Source of the DNA: Pseudomonadota bacterium
Lineage (GTDB): Bacteria > Pseudomonadota > Alphaproteobacteria > Rhodobacterales > Rhodobacteraceae
DNA: 64,000 nt
Direction: 5' to 3'
Assembly: GCA_021779835.1 (NCBI GenBank)
Contig: JAJXZX010000009.1
Coordinates: forward strand, 1-64,000
In this document: piece after piece, positions 24,702 to 35,566 of the stretch
Layout: each line of letters starts with the position of its first letter
Numbering within the stretch: the first letter of the stretch is position 1
Position numbers and translations under genes: made by a program
The notes under the pieces: generated by a model
What the model was told of the DNA's origin: nothing
Databases searched by the model: none
The model's input: the letters and a program-made list of their open reading frames with translations, nothing else

Positions 24702-25190
24702 ATGAATATTGTCCGCGCCGAACCCCTCACCGCCGCCGCCTTCGCGCCCTTTGGCGACGTGCTGGACACCTCCGGCCTGCCGGACCGCCTGATCAATCAG
24801 GGCCTGTGCGGCCGCTACCATGACCGCGCCCTGCTGGACTTCGGCCCCGAAGGCCGCGCTGGTATCAGCCTTTTCAACGCCGAGCCCCGCGCCCTCCCCT
24901 ACCGGCTGGAGATGGTCGAACGCCACCCTGAAGGCTCCCAAGCCTTCCTGCCGATGACCGAACACCCCTTCCTCGTCATCGCCGCGCCGGATGAGAACGG
25001 CACCCCCGGCACCCCGCGTGCTTTCCTTACCGCGCCGGGCCAAGGCATCAACTTGCACCGCGGCACCTGGCATGGCGTCCTGACGCCGCTGCACGCGCCC
25101 GGCCTTTTCGCCGTCGTTGACCGCATCGGCACCACCCCCAATATTCAGGAATACTGGTTCCCCCTCCCCTGGAGGGTCGAAGCCGCCTGA
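24702..25190 (+). CDS. allA: Ureidoglycolate lyase
   Basis: Cleaves (S)-ureidoglycolate to glyoxylate and urea, the last step of the allantoin branch. The 162-residue cupin protein shows the family's N-terminal EPLTAAAFAPFGDVL, the ERHPEGSQAFLPM segment near residue 75 and the catalytic-site NLHRGTWHGVLTPL near residue 118. Length is typical. GGAGG precedes the ATG. It follows allE in the same direction; the gap carries copy B of the dispersed element. Its product glyoxylate is the substrate of the bhc operon 18 kb away. Confidence 0.93.
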   Translation: MNIVRAEPLTAAAFAPFGDVLDTSGLPDRLINQGLCGRYHDRALLDFGPEGRAGISLFNAEPRALPYRLEMVERHPEGSQAFLPMTEHPFLVIAAPDENGTPGTPRAFLTAPGQGINLHRGTWHGVLTPLHAPGLFAVVDRIGTTPNIQEYWFPLPWRVEAA

Positions 25191-25277
25191 TCCCGACAAA
25201 ACTCCGTGCGCTGGGGCCAGACGTGCAGAGGAACCCAAAAACAGGGCCCCAATGGAAACCAACAAAGGGACACGTCA

Positions 25278-26759
25278 ATGACCACTTCAACCCAACCCGT
25301 GGACGAGATCTTGCCGTCCGGCAAGCTCTTCACCCTCGGCCTGCAGCACGTCCTCGTCATGTATGCTGGTGCCATCGCGGTGCCCTATATCATCGGCGGC
25401 TTTCTGAAACTCTCGCGGCCCGAGGTCGCCTACCTCGTCTCCGCCGACCTCTTCGCCTGCGGTATCGTCTCGATGATCCAGTCGTTCGGCCTGTCAAAAT
25501 GGTTTGGCGTGCGCCTGCCGGTGATGATGGGTGTCACCTTCGCCTCGGTCGGCCCGATGATCGCCATCGCCATCCCGCATCCGGGGGCAGAGGGCGCACA
25601 GATCATCTTCGGCTCGATCATGGCCGCCGGCGTCGTTGGCATGTTCATCGCGCCTGTCGCAAGCCGCCTTTTGCGCTTCTTCCCATCGGTGGTGACCGGC
25701 ACCGTTATCACGGTGATCGGCATCACGCTGATGCAGATCGGCATCTGGTGGGTGTTCGGCACCCCCGCCGTCACACCGCCGAGCCTTGTCGATCCGGCGC
25801 AAACCGACTGGCTGAAACAGATCGGTGATCTTGCGGCCGCGACAGGTTCCACCGTTCCGGCCGTGCCGCACGGCCTGAAGCTCGCCGCAAGCGTGCCAAA
25901 CCCGGCCTACGCGACGCCGACCAACCTGATGATCTCGGCGCTGGTCCTTGTCGTGGTGCTGGCCTTCGCGCGCTACGCCAAGGGCTTCATGTCCAACATC
26001 GCCGTCCTGATGGGCATCGTTGTCGGCGCCATCGTTGCCACCATCGTCGGCACCATGAGCTTTTCCTACGTCGGCGGCGCGGCTTGGTTCGCCCCGATCG
26101 TGCCGTTCCACTTTGGCACCCCGGTGTTCCAACTGGTGCCGATCCTGACCATGGTTCTCGTGATGCTGATCACGATGATCGAGTCGACCGGCATGTTCCT
26201 CGCGCTTTGCGACATGACCGATTCGAAGATGACCCAACCCCGCCTTGCAGCCGGTCTGCGTGCCGATGGCCTTGGCACCCTGATCGGTGGCCTGTTCAAC
26301 ACCTTCCCCTACACCTCGTTCTCGCAAAACGTCGGCCTTGTCGGCGTCACTGGCATCAAGTCGCGCTATGTGACGGTGACGGCGGGCGCGATCATGGTTG
26401 TGCTCGGCCTCGTGCCCAAGATGGGCGCGCTGGTCGCGTCGCTGCCAACCTCGGTTCTGGGCGGCGCGGGTCTGGTGATGTTCGGCATGGTTGCGGCCAC
26501 GGGCATTCGCATCCTCAGCCGGGTCGATTTCCAGCATAACCGCCACAACCTGTTCATCGTGGCGATCTCGATCGGCATGGGGATGATCCCGATGGTGGCG
26601 CCGAACTTTGACCAGTGGATGCCTGCGGCGATCCACCCCCTGGTCGAATCCGGCATCCTGCTGGCCGCGACCTCGGCGGTGATCCTCAACGCCTTCTTCA
26701 ACGGCGCCCAAGGCTCGCTTGACGACGCGCGTCAGGCGGCAGAAGCGGCAGAGGCATAA
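25278..26759 (+). CDS. NCS2 family purine/urate permease
   Basis: Inner-membrane nucleobase:cation symporter of 493 residues with about 14 hydrophobic segments. The nucleobase-ascorbate-transporter signature is present as SQNVGLVGVTGIKSRYV near residue 345 (Q-N-x-G-x4-T-x-S-R), together with the conserved acidic residue in MIESTGMFLALCD. In E. coli the close relatives carry xanthine, urate or uracil; the location at the end of the urate pathway favours urate or xanthine here (inference). A rho-independent terminator follows. The ATG at 25278 fits the family N-terminus. Confidence 0.9.
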   Translation: MTTSTQPVDEILPSGKLFTLGLQHVLVMYAGAIAVPYIIGGFLKLSRPEVAYLVSADLFACGIVSMIQSFGLSKWFGVRLPVMMGVTFASVGPMIAIAIPHPGAEGAQIIFGSIMAAGVVGMFIAPVASRLLRFFPSVVTGTVITVIGITLMQIGIWWVFGTPAVTPPSLVDPAQTDWLKQIGDLAAATGSTVPAVPHGLKLAASVPNPAYATPTNLMISALVLVVVLAFARYAKGFMSNIAVLMGIVVGAIVATIVGTMSFSYVGGAAWFAPIVPFHFGTPVFQLVPILTMVLVMLITMIESTGMFLALCDMTDSKMTQPRLAAGLRADGLGTLIGGLFNTFPYTSFSQNVGLVGVTGIKSRYVTVTAGAIMVVLGLVPKMGALVASLPTSVLGGAGLVMFGMVAATGIRILSRVDFQHNRHNLFIVAISIGMGMIPMVAPNFDQWMPAAIHPLVESGILLAATSAVILNAFFNGAQGSLDDARQAAEAAEA

Positions 26760-26780
26760 AGCCCCCGCCATACTCCATAC

Positions 26781-26806
26781 GGCCCCCGGAAACGGGGGCC
26801 TTTTTT
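26781..26806 (+). terminator. Rho-independent terminator after the NCS2 permease
   Basis: GGCCCCC at 26781-26787 pairs with GGGGGCC at 26794-26800 over a 6-base loop, followed by TTTTTT. It overlaps the last codon of the convergent LysE gene. Confidence 0.9.
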
Positions 26807-27455
26807 ATGCGCCCAACAGGCGGCGCAACGATCCCACGATGAAATACAGCATCAACACTCCGGTGCCGCCGTTCATCACCACACTGCCCCATTTACCCAC
26901 GGCAGCGCTGACGCGGGCATGCACCAGCATCACCGTGCTGGACCAGATCAGCCCCCACGTCAGCGCGCCCAGCAACACCGCGGCAACGATCAGCATCAGC
27001 GACCCGACCCCCAGATTGGCCATCTCGGGCCGCCCCACCGCCGCGAGCCAAAAGGTCACGTTCCACGGGCTGGTGATCGCCATCGAAAAGCCAAGCACAT
27101 AGCTCGCCCGTGTGCTGTCAAACTTCGACGGTGCCGGGGCTACCGCGGGCTTGGTCAGCGCGTCATAGGCACGCCGGAAAAAGGTCCACATCAGGAACGC
27201 CAACAGCGCGACTGACACGGTTCCCATCACCTCCTGCGCCAGCCTGCCGGTGAACAGTAGCCCTACGCCCAGCGCCACCAAGGCCGCCCACAAGGCATCG
27301 CCGCTGCACGCGCCACACAAAAGGCCGAACCCCGCCCAAAACCCCCGCGCCACACAGCGCCGCGCGATCTCGGTATTGATCGGCCCCGGCGGCCAAGCCA
27401 CCGACCAGCCCAACAAGAACCCGGTGCCCAGTAGCGGCCATATATTCGCAGTCAT
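26805..27455 (-). CDS. LysE family amino-acid translocator
   Basis: Inner-membrane exporter of 216 residues with about six hydrophobic segments. The N-terminal GTGFLLGWSVAWPPGPINTEIARR contains the LysE/RhtB family motif with the conserved PGP. It exports amino acids or derivatives; the substrate is unknown. The ATG at 27455 was chosen because a G-rich stretch (GGGGGG) lies about 5 bases upstream and the hydrophobic N-terminus starts there. It converges on the NCS2 permease terminator. About 227 bases separate its start from the tig stop, holding tig's terminator and presumably this gene's promoter. Confidence 0.87.
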   Translation of the reverse strand: MTANIWPLLGTGFLLGWSVAWPPGPINTEIARRCVARGFWAGFGLLCGACSGDALWAALVALGVGLLFTGRLAQEVMGTVSVALLAFLMWTFFRRAYDALTKPAVAPAPSKFDSTRASYVLGFSMAITSPWNVTFWLAAVGRPEMANLGVGSLMLIVAAVLLGALTWGLIWSSTVMLVHARVSAAVGKWGSVVMNGGTGVLMLYFIVGSLRRLLGA

Positions 27456-27621
27456 CGACGCCCCCCTTTTTTGCGCCGACTGTCGCGGCAATTCTGCGGG
27501 ATGGCAAGATCGGCGCAGCAGCCCAACCGCCCCGCCGTCAAATCGCTAAAGTCTGGTTAAAAAAACGAAACCGATACCAAATCAATATGATACCCAAGTG
27601 TTTCACCGTGCAACGCCCACC

Positions 27622-27658
27622 CCAAAACGCAAAAGGCCGCGCTTTTTCAAGCGCGGCC
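27622..27658 (-). terminator. Rho-independent terminator of tig
   Basis: GGCCGCGCTT at 27635-27644 pairs with AAGCGCGGCC at 27649-27658; reading the minus strand the hairpin is followed by TTTTGCGTTTTGG. A weaker hairpin (TTTTCCC/GGGAAAA) lies between it and the tig stop. Confidence 0.8.
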
Positions 27659-27682
27659 CCGTTTTCCCAAAAGCGGGAAAAA

Positions 27683-29017
27683 TCACATCTCGTCCAGCGC
27701 CTCGACGGCTTTCTGAAGCTCATCCTTGCTGATGGTTTTCTCGGTCACTTTCGCCCCGGCAACGATATGATCGACGACCTTGTCCTCGAAAATCGGCGCG
27801 CGAAGCTGCTGCTGCATTTGCGGGTTCTTCTGAACGAATTCGAAGAACTGACGCTCTTGCCCCGGATACTGCCGCGCCTGCGCCAGCACCGCCTGCGTCA
27901 TCTCGGCATCCGTCACGTCGATCTCATTCTTGCGGCCCATTTCGGCCAGCAAAAGCCCAAGACGAACCCGACGCACGGCCAGCGTTTTATGCTCTTCCGT
28001 GGTCTCGATCGCGGCGTGGTTGTGATCGTGGTGCTCCGGGTGCTCTTCATGCCACAACTGGTGCGCGATCTGGCCCGCCTCTGCGTCAACCAGCGACTGG
28101 GGCAGCTCAAAGCTGACCAGTTTGTCGAGTTGATCCAGCAGCGAACGCTTCATCACCGCGCGCGCGGCACCGGCATACTCGGCCTCCAGACGCTCGGCGA
28201 TCTGGCCCTTCAGCGCGTCAAGGCTTTCGGCACCGTATTTCTTGGCCAGGTCGTCGTTGATCTCGGCCGGCTTCGGCGCCTTCAGCGCTTTCACCTTGCA
28301 CTCAAACACCGCGGCTTTGCCTGCCAGATGCGCAGCGCCGTATTCCTCGGGGAATTTCACGTTGACCGTGACGTCATCGCCGACCTTGGAGCCCGTAAGC
28401 TGCTCTTCAAAGCCCGGAATGAACGAGCCCGAACCCAGAACCAGCGGATAGTCCTCCGCCGTTCCGCCTTCGAACGCGACGCCGTCAACCGAACCCGCGA
28501 AGTCGATGGTGATCTGATCGCCGTCTTTCGCTTTGGAACCCTTCTTGCGGTCCTCAAAGTCCTGTGCGTTCGAGGCAAGGTCTTTCAGCGCCTCGTCGAC
28601 AGCGGCGTCATCGGCCTTCACGACCAGTTTCTCGACCGAAACCTTGGACGCGTCCACTTCGGGAATCGCAGGCAGGGCTTCGTAGGTCATCTCGACCACG
28701 ACGTCCTGACCTTCGGTCCAGGTGTCGCCGTTGACCATCTTGACCTCAGGCTGCAACGCCGGGCGGTCGCCGGAAGCGTCAAAGTGACCCTTCATCGCCT
28801 CGTCGATGGTTTCCTGCATCGCATCGCCGGTGAGGCGCTGGCCGAACTGCTTGCGCAGGATCGCCATCGGCACCTTGCCCTTGCGAAAGCCCTTGATTTC
28901 CACCTCGGGCTGCGCCTCGACCAGCTTTTCCTGCACTTTCGCATCAAGCTCGGCGGCGGTCACCGTGATGGTGTAGCCGCGCTTCAGACCGTCGTTCAGG
29001 GTCTCGGTGACCTGCAT
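27683..29017 (-). CDS. tig: Trigger factor, ribosome-associated chaperone
   Basis: Binds the ribosome near the exit tunnel and shields nascent chains; peptidyl-prolyl isomerase. The 444-residue protein has the N-terminal ribosome-binding loop [11 protein letters not shown] near residues 40-50, an FKBP-type domain around residues 160-245 ([27 protein letters not shown]) and a long helical C-terminal substrate-binding region, with a His-rich stretch [13 protein letters not shown] inserted near residue 330. tRNA-Leu lies 23 bases upstream on the same strand, and a hairpin terminator follows the stop. Confidence 0.95.
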   Translation of the reverse strand: MQVTETLNDGLKRGYTITVTAAELDAKVQEKLVEAQPEVEIKGFRKGKVPMAILRKQFGQRLTGDAMQETIDEAMKGHFDASGDRPALQPEVKMVNGDTWTEGQDVVVEMTYEALPAIPEVDASKVSVEKLVVKADDAAVDEALKDLASNAQDFEDRKKGSKAKDGDQITIDFAGSVDGVAFEGGTAEDYPLVLGSGSFIPGFEEQLTGSKVGDDVTVNVKFPEEYGAAHLAGKAAVFECKVKALKAPKPAEINDDLAKKYGAESLDALKGQIAERLEAEYAGAARAVMKRSLLDQLDKLVSFELPQSLVDAEAGQIAHQLWHEEHPEHHDHNHAAIETTEEHKTLAVRRVRLGLLLAEMGRKNEIDVTDAEMTQAVLAQARQYPGQERQFFEFVQKNPQMQQQLRAPIFEDKVVDHIVAGAKVTEKTISKDELQKAVEALDEM

Positions 29018-29039
29018 GTATCCGTCCTCTTTTCCTCTT

Positions 29040-29124
29040 TGGTGCGGGTGGAGGGACTTGAACCCCCACGCCTTGCGGCGCCAGAACCTAAATCTGGTGC
29101 GTCTGCCAATTTCGCCACACCCGC
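29040..29124 (-). tRNA. tRNA-Leu (anticodon UAG)
   Basis: The minus strand reads an 85-base tRNA with encoded CCA (29040-29042). The 7-bp acceptor GCGGGTG/CACCCGC pairs perfectly, the anticodon arm CCAGA-TTTAGGT-TCTGG gives anticodon UAG, a long variable arm (class II) is present, and the T-arm loop TTCAAGT is standard. Upstream of tig on the same strand. Confidence 0.95.
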
Positions 29125-29305
29125 ATGAAGCAAGAGGCAGCCTTGTCGATCCTCCCGACAGGGCCGCCCCGAAATCCGCGCCGTTCTAACAAAGGCGCGC
29201 GCGGGATGCGAGAGGAAAAAGGTGGCACGAAAAAAGGCGCGCGCTTAACCAATTCTTGCCACAATTGTGGGTAACAAGGGGGGCAAGCAACAGAGTGAGC
29301 GCGCC

Positions 29306-29794
29306 ATGTCCGGCTTGATGACCAACACCACACAAGTGCAGACCCCGGCCCCGGTCGAGTCGGAGACGCTGTCGGGCGTTCTGGCGGGAACCCATGTGCT
29401 CACCCTCGACGGCGAAATCCCGGTAGAGTTTCTCAGCGAAGGCGATCGCGTCATCACCCGAAGCGGTGTCCGCGTGCTGCGCCGCATCAGCGCGCGTCTG
29501 GTAACGGATGTCCGCGTTGTCAAAGTGCGGGCGGGCTCGCTGGGCCATGACCGCCCCGGCCGCGATTTGTATATGAGCGTGGCGCAACGCGTTCTGGTGC
29601 GCGACTGGCGCGCACAGGCGATCTTTCATGCCCGGCAAGCGATGGTGCCGGTCGAGCGTCTGACCGACGGCCAATTCGTGCGCGTCATCCACATGGATGA
29701 AGCCCGGCTTTTCACGCTCGCCTTCGACAGCGAAGAGACCATCTACGCAGACGGCGTCGAGCTTGGCTGCGACAAGGTCTCGGTCGAGGCCTGA
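29306..29794 (+). CDS. Hint domain-containing protein
   Basis: A 162-residue protein consisting almost entirely of a Hint (hedgehog/intein) fold: SGVLAGTHVLTLDGEIPVEFLSEGDRVITRSG at its start (family block A), AQRVLVRDW and IYADGVELG near the end. The splicing/cleavage nucleophile position carries a short Gly-Thr rather than Cys/Ser at the motif start, and there is no extein, so autoprocessing is unlikely. Such short Hint proteins are abundant in Rhodobacterales and of unknown function. GTG at 29267 and ATG at 29318 are alternative starts; 29306 is the first ATG. It converges with nnr 9 bases away. Confidence 0.75.
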   Translation: MSGLMTNTTQVQTPAPVESETLSGVLAGTHVLTLDGEIPVEFLSEGDRVITRSGVRVLRRISARLVTDVRVVKVRAGSLGHDRPGRDLYMSVAQRVLVRDWRAQAIFHARQAMVPVERLTDGQFVRVIHMDEARLFTLAFDSEETIYADGVELGCDKVSVEA

Positions 29795-29803
29795 TCGGCA
29801 CGC

Positions 29804-31982
<2,179 letters not shown>

Positions 31983-32038
31983 TACCCATCCGGCGACACG
32001 CCGTATTCGAACATGCTCAACAGAAGGATCATGGTCAC

Positions 32039-33445
32039 ATGAGCAAGGCAAAGGTTCTTAAAACCCTTAAGGATGAGGACGTCGAATACGTCGACATCCG
32101 CTTCACCGACCCACGCGGCAAGCTGCAGCACGTCACCGTCGTCGCCGATCTGGTCGACGAAGACTTCCTTGACGAAGGCTTCATGTTCGACGGCTCGTCG
32201 ATCGCTGGCTGGAAGTCGATCGACCAGTCCGACATGAAACTGATGCCGGATACGACCTCCGCCTATATGGACCCGTTCTATGCGGAAAAGACGCTTTGCA
32301 TCCATTGCAACGTCGTCGAACCCGACACCGGCGAGGCCTATAGCCGCGACCCGCGTTCGACCGCGATGAAGGCAGAGGCTTACCTCAAAGCCTCGGGCAT
32401 TGGCGACACGTCCTACTTCGGTCCCGAAGCCGAATTCTTCATCTTCGACGACGTCCGCTATTCGATCACGCCGCGCAAAGTGGCCTATGAGATCGACGCG
32501 GAAGCCGCCGCCTGGAACACGGATGCCGAATTCGAATCCGGCAACATGGGCCACCGCGCTGGCCACAAGGGTGGCTACTTCCCGGTGAACCCGGTTGATG
32601 AAGCGCAGGATCTACGCGGCGAGATGCTGTCCACCATGAAGCGCATCGGCATCAAGGTTGACAAGCACCACCACGAAGTGGCGACCTGCCAGCACGAACT
32701 GGGCATGATCTTCGGCGGGCTGGTTGAGCAAGCCGACAACATCCAGAAATACAAATACGTCATCCACAACGTGGCGCATGCCTATGGCAAAACCGTCACC
32801 TTCATGCCTAAGCCAATGAAGGGCGACAACGGCTCGGGGATGCACGTCAACATGTCGATCTGGAAAGACGGCAAGCCGCTGTTCGCGGGCGACAAATACG
32901 CCGATCTCAGCCAAGAGGCGCTGTATTTCATCGGTGGCATCCTGAAGCATGCCAAGGCGCTGAACGCGCTGACCAACCCCTCGACCAACAGCTACAAGCG
33001 TCTGATCCCTGGCTTCGAAGCCCCGGTTCTGCGCGCGTTCTCGGCCCGCAACCGCTCTGGCTGCGTTCGTATTCCGTGGACGGAATCGCCGAAAGCGAAA
33101 CGTGTTGAGGCGCGCTTCCCCGATCCGGCAGCGAACCCCTACCTGGCGTTCGCGGCACTGTTGATGGCCGGCCTTGACGGCATCAAGAACAAGATCGATC
33201 CGGGCCCGGCGTCGGACAAAGACCTGTATGATCTGCCGCCGGAAGAACTGGCGTCGATCCCGACCGTCTGCGGCAGCCTGCGTGAGGCCCTGACCGAGTT
33301 GGAAGCCGACCACGAGTTCCTGCTGGCCGGCGACGTGTTCACCAAGGACCAGCTTGAAGGCTACATGGCGCTGAAGTGGGAAGAGGTTTACGCCTACGAG
33401 CATACGCCCCACCCGATCGAATATCAGATGTACTATTCCTGCTGA
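32039..33445 (+). CDS. glnA: Glutamine synthetase type I
   Basis: ATP-dependent synthesis of glutamine from glutamate and ammonia; dodecameric enzyme of 468 residues. Visible are [14 protein letters not shown], the metal-site [20 protein letters not shown], and the adenylylation site Tyr397 in [10 protein letters not shown], so it is of the adenylylation-controlled GSI-beta class. It ends in a strong terminator. Ammonia released by purine breakdown and glycine cleavage elsewhere in the window would be assimilated here. Confidence 0.97.
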   Translation: MSKAKVLKTLKDEDVEYVDIRFTDPRGKLQHVTVVADLVDEDFLDEGFMFDGSSIAGWKSIDQSDMKLMPDTTSAYMDPFYAEKTLCIHCNVVEPDTGEAYSRDPRSTAMKAEAYLKASGIGDTSYFGPEAEFFIFDDVRYSITPRKVAYEIDAEAAAWNTDAEFESGNMGHRAGHKGGYFPVNPVDEAQDLRGEMLSTMKRIGIKVDKHHHEVATCQHELGMIFGGLVEQADNIQKYKYVIHNVAHAYGKTVTFMPKPMKGDNGSGMHVNMSIWKDGKPLFAGDKYADLSQEALYFIGGILKHAKALNALTNPSTNSYKRLIPGFEAPVLRAFSARNRSGCVRIPWTESPKAKRVEARFPDPAANPYLAFAALLMAGLDGIKNKIDPGPASDKDLYDLPPEELASIPTVCGSLREALTELEADHEFLLAGDVFTKDQLEGYMALKWEEVYAYEHTPHPIEYQMYYSC

Positions 33446-33464
33446 TTTCGAAACGATTGCAAGC

Positions 33465-33496
33465 AAAGGGCGCCCTAGGGCGCCCTTTCGTCTTTC
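33465..33496 (+). terminator. Rho-independent terminator of glnBA
   Basis: AAAGGGCGCCC at 33465-33475 pairs with GGGCGCCCTTT at 33478-33488 around a 2-base centre, followed by CGTCTTTCG. Ends the glnB-glnA transcript. Confidence 0.8.
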
Positions 33497-33631
33497 GCAG
33501 AACCGCTGTGCACCACTCAACCCTTAGATACTCAATGCTGCCGCAATGTTCCGGAATTCTCCACAATCCCCCCTTATTGGCGGCATACTCGCCCGCCATA
33601 GTCCAATGGAACTTGGTTGGAGGGTCCCAAA

Positions 33632-34615
33632 ATGGTTGCCATCGATACAAGTACGAGTGTCTCGCTCCTGTATGTTGAGCGGCCGAACCTGAACTTCGCG
33701 CGCTGCGTGGACAATCTCGAAAAGGCGCTGCGCGACACCGCGCACGTCCACTTTCAAATGAGCTGGGACAACGACGATTACGTCCAGTTTGACATCGACG
33801 GGTCGCGCTTGGTCATCGGGTTTGACACCTTCACGCCTCGGCCTGTTTCGCATGCGAAACAGGCCGAGGCGCACTATGCCGCCGCCTTGGTGATGGCTGT
33901 CGGACCTGGCCCGCGCCGGGGCGAAGCGACCCTGATTGCGCGCAATGCGCAGGCGCTTTGCAGCACCGTAATCGACAGCATCGACCGTTGGCACCCCGCC
34001 GATCTGACACTGTGGAAGCAGATCGGCGGCGTCTTTACCGCCGATCACTTCGACGAACTGGTTGATATCGCGATCAATCTTCCGCCGGAGAAAGCCTCAA
34101 TCTTTATCGAGGACGACGACGCAAAGATTGCCGCGCACCACGGCTCGAAATTCGGCGCGGTGCCAGAGAAACGGTTGATGGATCGCGCCGCGGCAGAGAT
34201 CAAGCCACGGCAGGTCTATCCATCGCTGGTGAAGGAACCGCCGCCGCGTCCCGCGCCGCTCCTGCCACAACATCCGCCGATGCAGGCGCCGAACATTCGT
34301 GTCATGGCCGCCAACGACACCCCGCATCTGCCCCATCCGATGCAGGAAGAGTTGTCGCGCATCCGCGCCGCGCTTTATCCGCCGGAGCCGGAGGCAGCGG
34401 TCAAAGAGAAAGAGCCATTGGCGCGGCGCCTGACGCTTTACACCTTCAACACCACGCTTTTGATGGTGTCGCTGCCGGTTGGCGCGGCGCTGTTGACCTA
34501 CAACGTGTTAGGCCGCGAGGACTCTCGCGTTACCGCCCGCATGATGGCTGTGACCGGCGTGGTCGTGGGTATGCTGCATACCTTCGCGCCGGGTCTCATG
34601 CTTCACGGCGCCTGA
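33632..34615 (+). CDS. Conserved hypothetical protein with C-terminal membrane helices
   Basis: I do not recognise a characterised family. The 327-residue protein has a soluble N-terminal domain of about 190 residues (alpha/beta, with VQFDIDGSRLVIGFDTF), a proline-rich linker around residues 205-240 (PPPRPAPLLPQHPP), and two hydrophobic segments near the C-terminus (LYTFNTTLLMVSLPVGAALL and MMAVTGVVVGMLHTFAPGL). This layout suggests a cytoplasmic domain tethered to the membrane. The ATG at 33632 has GGAGGG 7-12 bases upstream. It converges with the DUF3445 gene 12 bases away. Base composition near the start is lower in GC than average. Confidence 0.6.
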   Translation: MVAIDTSTSVSLLYVERPNLNFARCVDNLEKALRDTAHVHFQMSWDNDDYVQFDIDGSRLVIGFDTFTPRPVSHAKQAEAHYAAALVMAVGPGPRRGEATLIARNAQALCSTVIDSIDRWHPADLTLWKQIGGVFTADHFDELVDIAINLPPEKASIFIEDDDAKIAAHHGSKFGAVPEKRLMDRAAAEIKPRQVYPSLVKEPPPRPAPLLPQHPPMQAPNIRVMAANDTPHLPHPMQEELSRIRAALYPPEPEAAVKEKEPLARRLTLYTFNTTLLMVSLPVGAALLTYNVLGREDSRVTARMMAVTGVVVGMLHTFAPGLMLHGA

Positions 34616-34627
34616 CCGCTACCGGCA

Positions 34628-35425
34628 TCAGGCGCGGCTTATCGGGTTTTCCCGCAACGCCTGTGCCTGATCCGGCGTCAGATCCTCGATGCGCAACAGG
34701 TAGGTGTGAATCGAGAACACCACCGCCCGGGTTTCCGGCAGGCGGGTCAAGCATTGCCGTTCCGAGCGGATGAAGGGCGCGTCGCCCACCGGCTTCACTC
34801 GCGGCGCGGCTTCGGTGCGGGGATGGTGCAAGGTGCCGTCGCTGTAATGCAGCGCATTGGCCCGCCACAGCGCCGCGCCGGGGCGGATCGCGTCGAACAG
34901 GCGCTGCACCCGCTTGGCGATTTCCAGGTCATAAACCGGCACGTTGTGGTGAATACCGATCAGCGGCCGCAGGAACTTTTCCGCCAGCGTCCAACTTGCC
35001 GGAAAGCACAGGATCGCGCCGGTCAACACATGCTCCGCCTCGCCCTCTGCCTGCTCCAACAGGCAAAAGTCGTCTTGGCAAAGCCGCCCCAGCGTCAGCA
35101 TCGGCTGCGCCCGGTCCAACGCCACCACCACACCATCCGGCCGTGTCACCGCCGTGGCGCTGACCGCGTAGTCTGGCCGCGCCTCAAGGTCAGCCAGAAC
35201 GACGCCCAGCAACTCCTCGGCCGCTGGTCGGCCACGTTCCGACAACGCATGAACCGCCGCAGGCCGCTCGGCGATCAAGCGATCGCGTTCGGCCATCTGG
35301 CCCGCGAAGGCCTCGTCGATGCGCAGCCAATCGCCCGGCTCCACCGGCAATATCCCCGGCAAGCGGCGGGTGCGGGCATCGGCCCAGGGCGCGAACGGCA
35401 GGTGTTTGTGCAAAATCAGGGTCAT
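34628..35425 (-). CDS. DUF3445 (heme-dependent oxidative N-demethylase-like) protein
   Basis: A 265-residue DUF3445 protein. The conserved core includes CQDDFCLLEQAEGEAEHVLTGAI (continuous segment near residues 115-137, with the D-F-C-L-L signature), PASWTLAEKFLRPLIGIHHNVP-like substrate region, and the LWRANALHY and RQCLTRLPETRAVVFSIHTYL segments. Family members include the DmmA subunit of dimethylamine monooxygenase, a heme enzyme, but this protein stands alone without the partner subunits, so the substrate is open. The ATG at 35425 is the likeliest start; one at 35449 is possible. It is divergent from dddP over 141 bases and convergent with the preceding gene. Confidence 0.75.
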   Translation of the reverse strand: MTLILHKHLPFAPWADARTRRLPGILPVEPGDWLRIDEAFAGQMAERDRLIAERPAAVHALSERGRPAAEELLGVVLADLEARPDYAVSATAVTRPDGVVVALDRAQPMLTLGRLCQDDFCLLEQAEGEAEHVLTGAILCFPASWTLAEKFLRPLIGIHHNVPVYDLEIAKRVQRLFDAIRPGAALWRANALHYSDGTLHHPRTEAAPRVKPVGDAPFIRSERQCLTRLPETRAVVFSIHTYLLRIEDLTPDQAQALRENPISRA

Positions 35426-35566
35426 GCCCCTGACATAGCCGATACGCTGCATCCCCGGCAATCCGGGCGCCGACGGCGCTGTGCCCGAAACCGACGCACG
35501 CAGTCGCAATTCCTCGCGCCAACGCCCGGCGCGGCCCCCATCCTGACCGCAAGCTCCGGAGGCACC

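Noticed and set aside
27587-29128. 513-codon plus-strand reading frame opposite tig
   Set aside because: It is the antisense shadow of tig, typical of high-GC third-position bias, with no recognisable domains.
31983-32038. Sigma-54/NtrC promoter before glnA or glnB
   Set aside because: No convincing GG-N10-GC pair or TGCACC-type NtrC palindrome could be read in the glnB or glnA leaders.
34706-35566. Large in-frame extension upstream of dddP giving a 729-codon reading
   Set aside because: The extension is antisense to the DUF3445 gene and Arg/His-rich; dddP has GGAGG and its family start at 35567.
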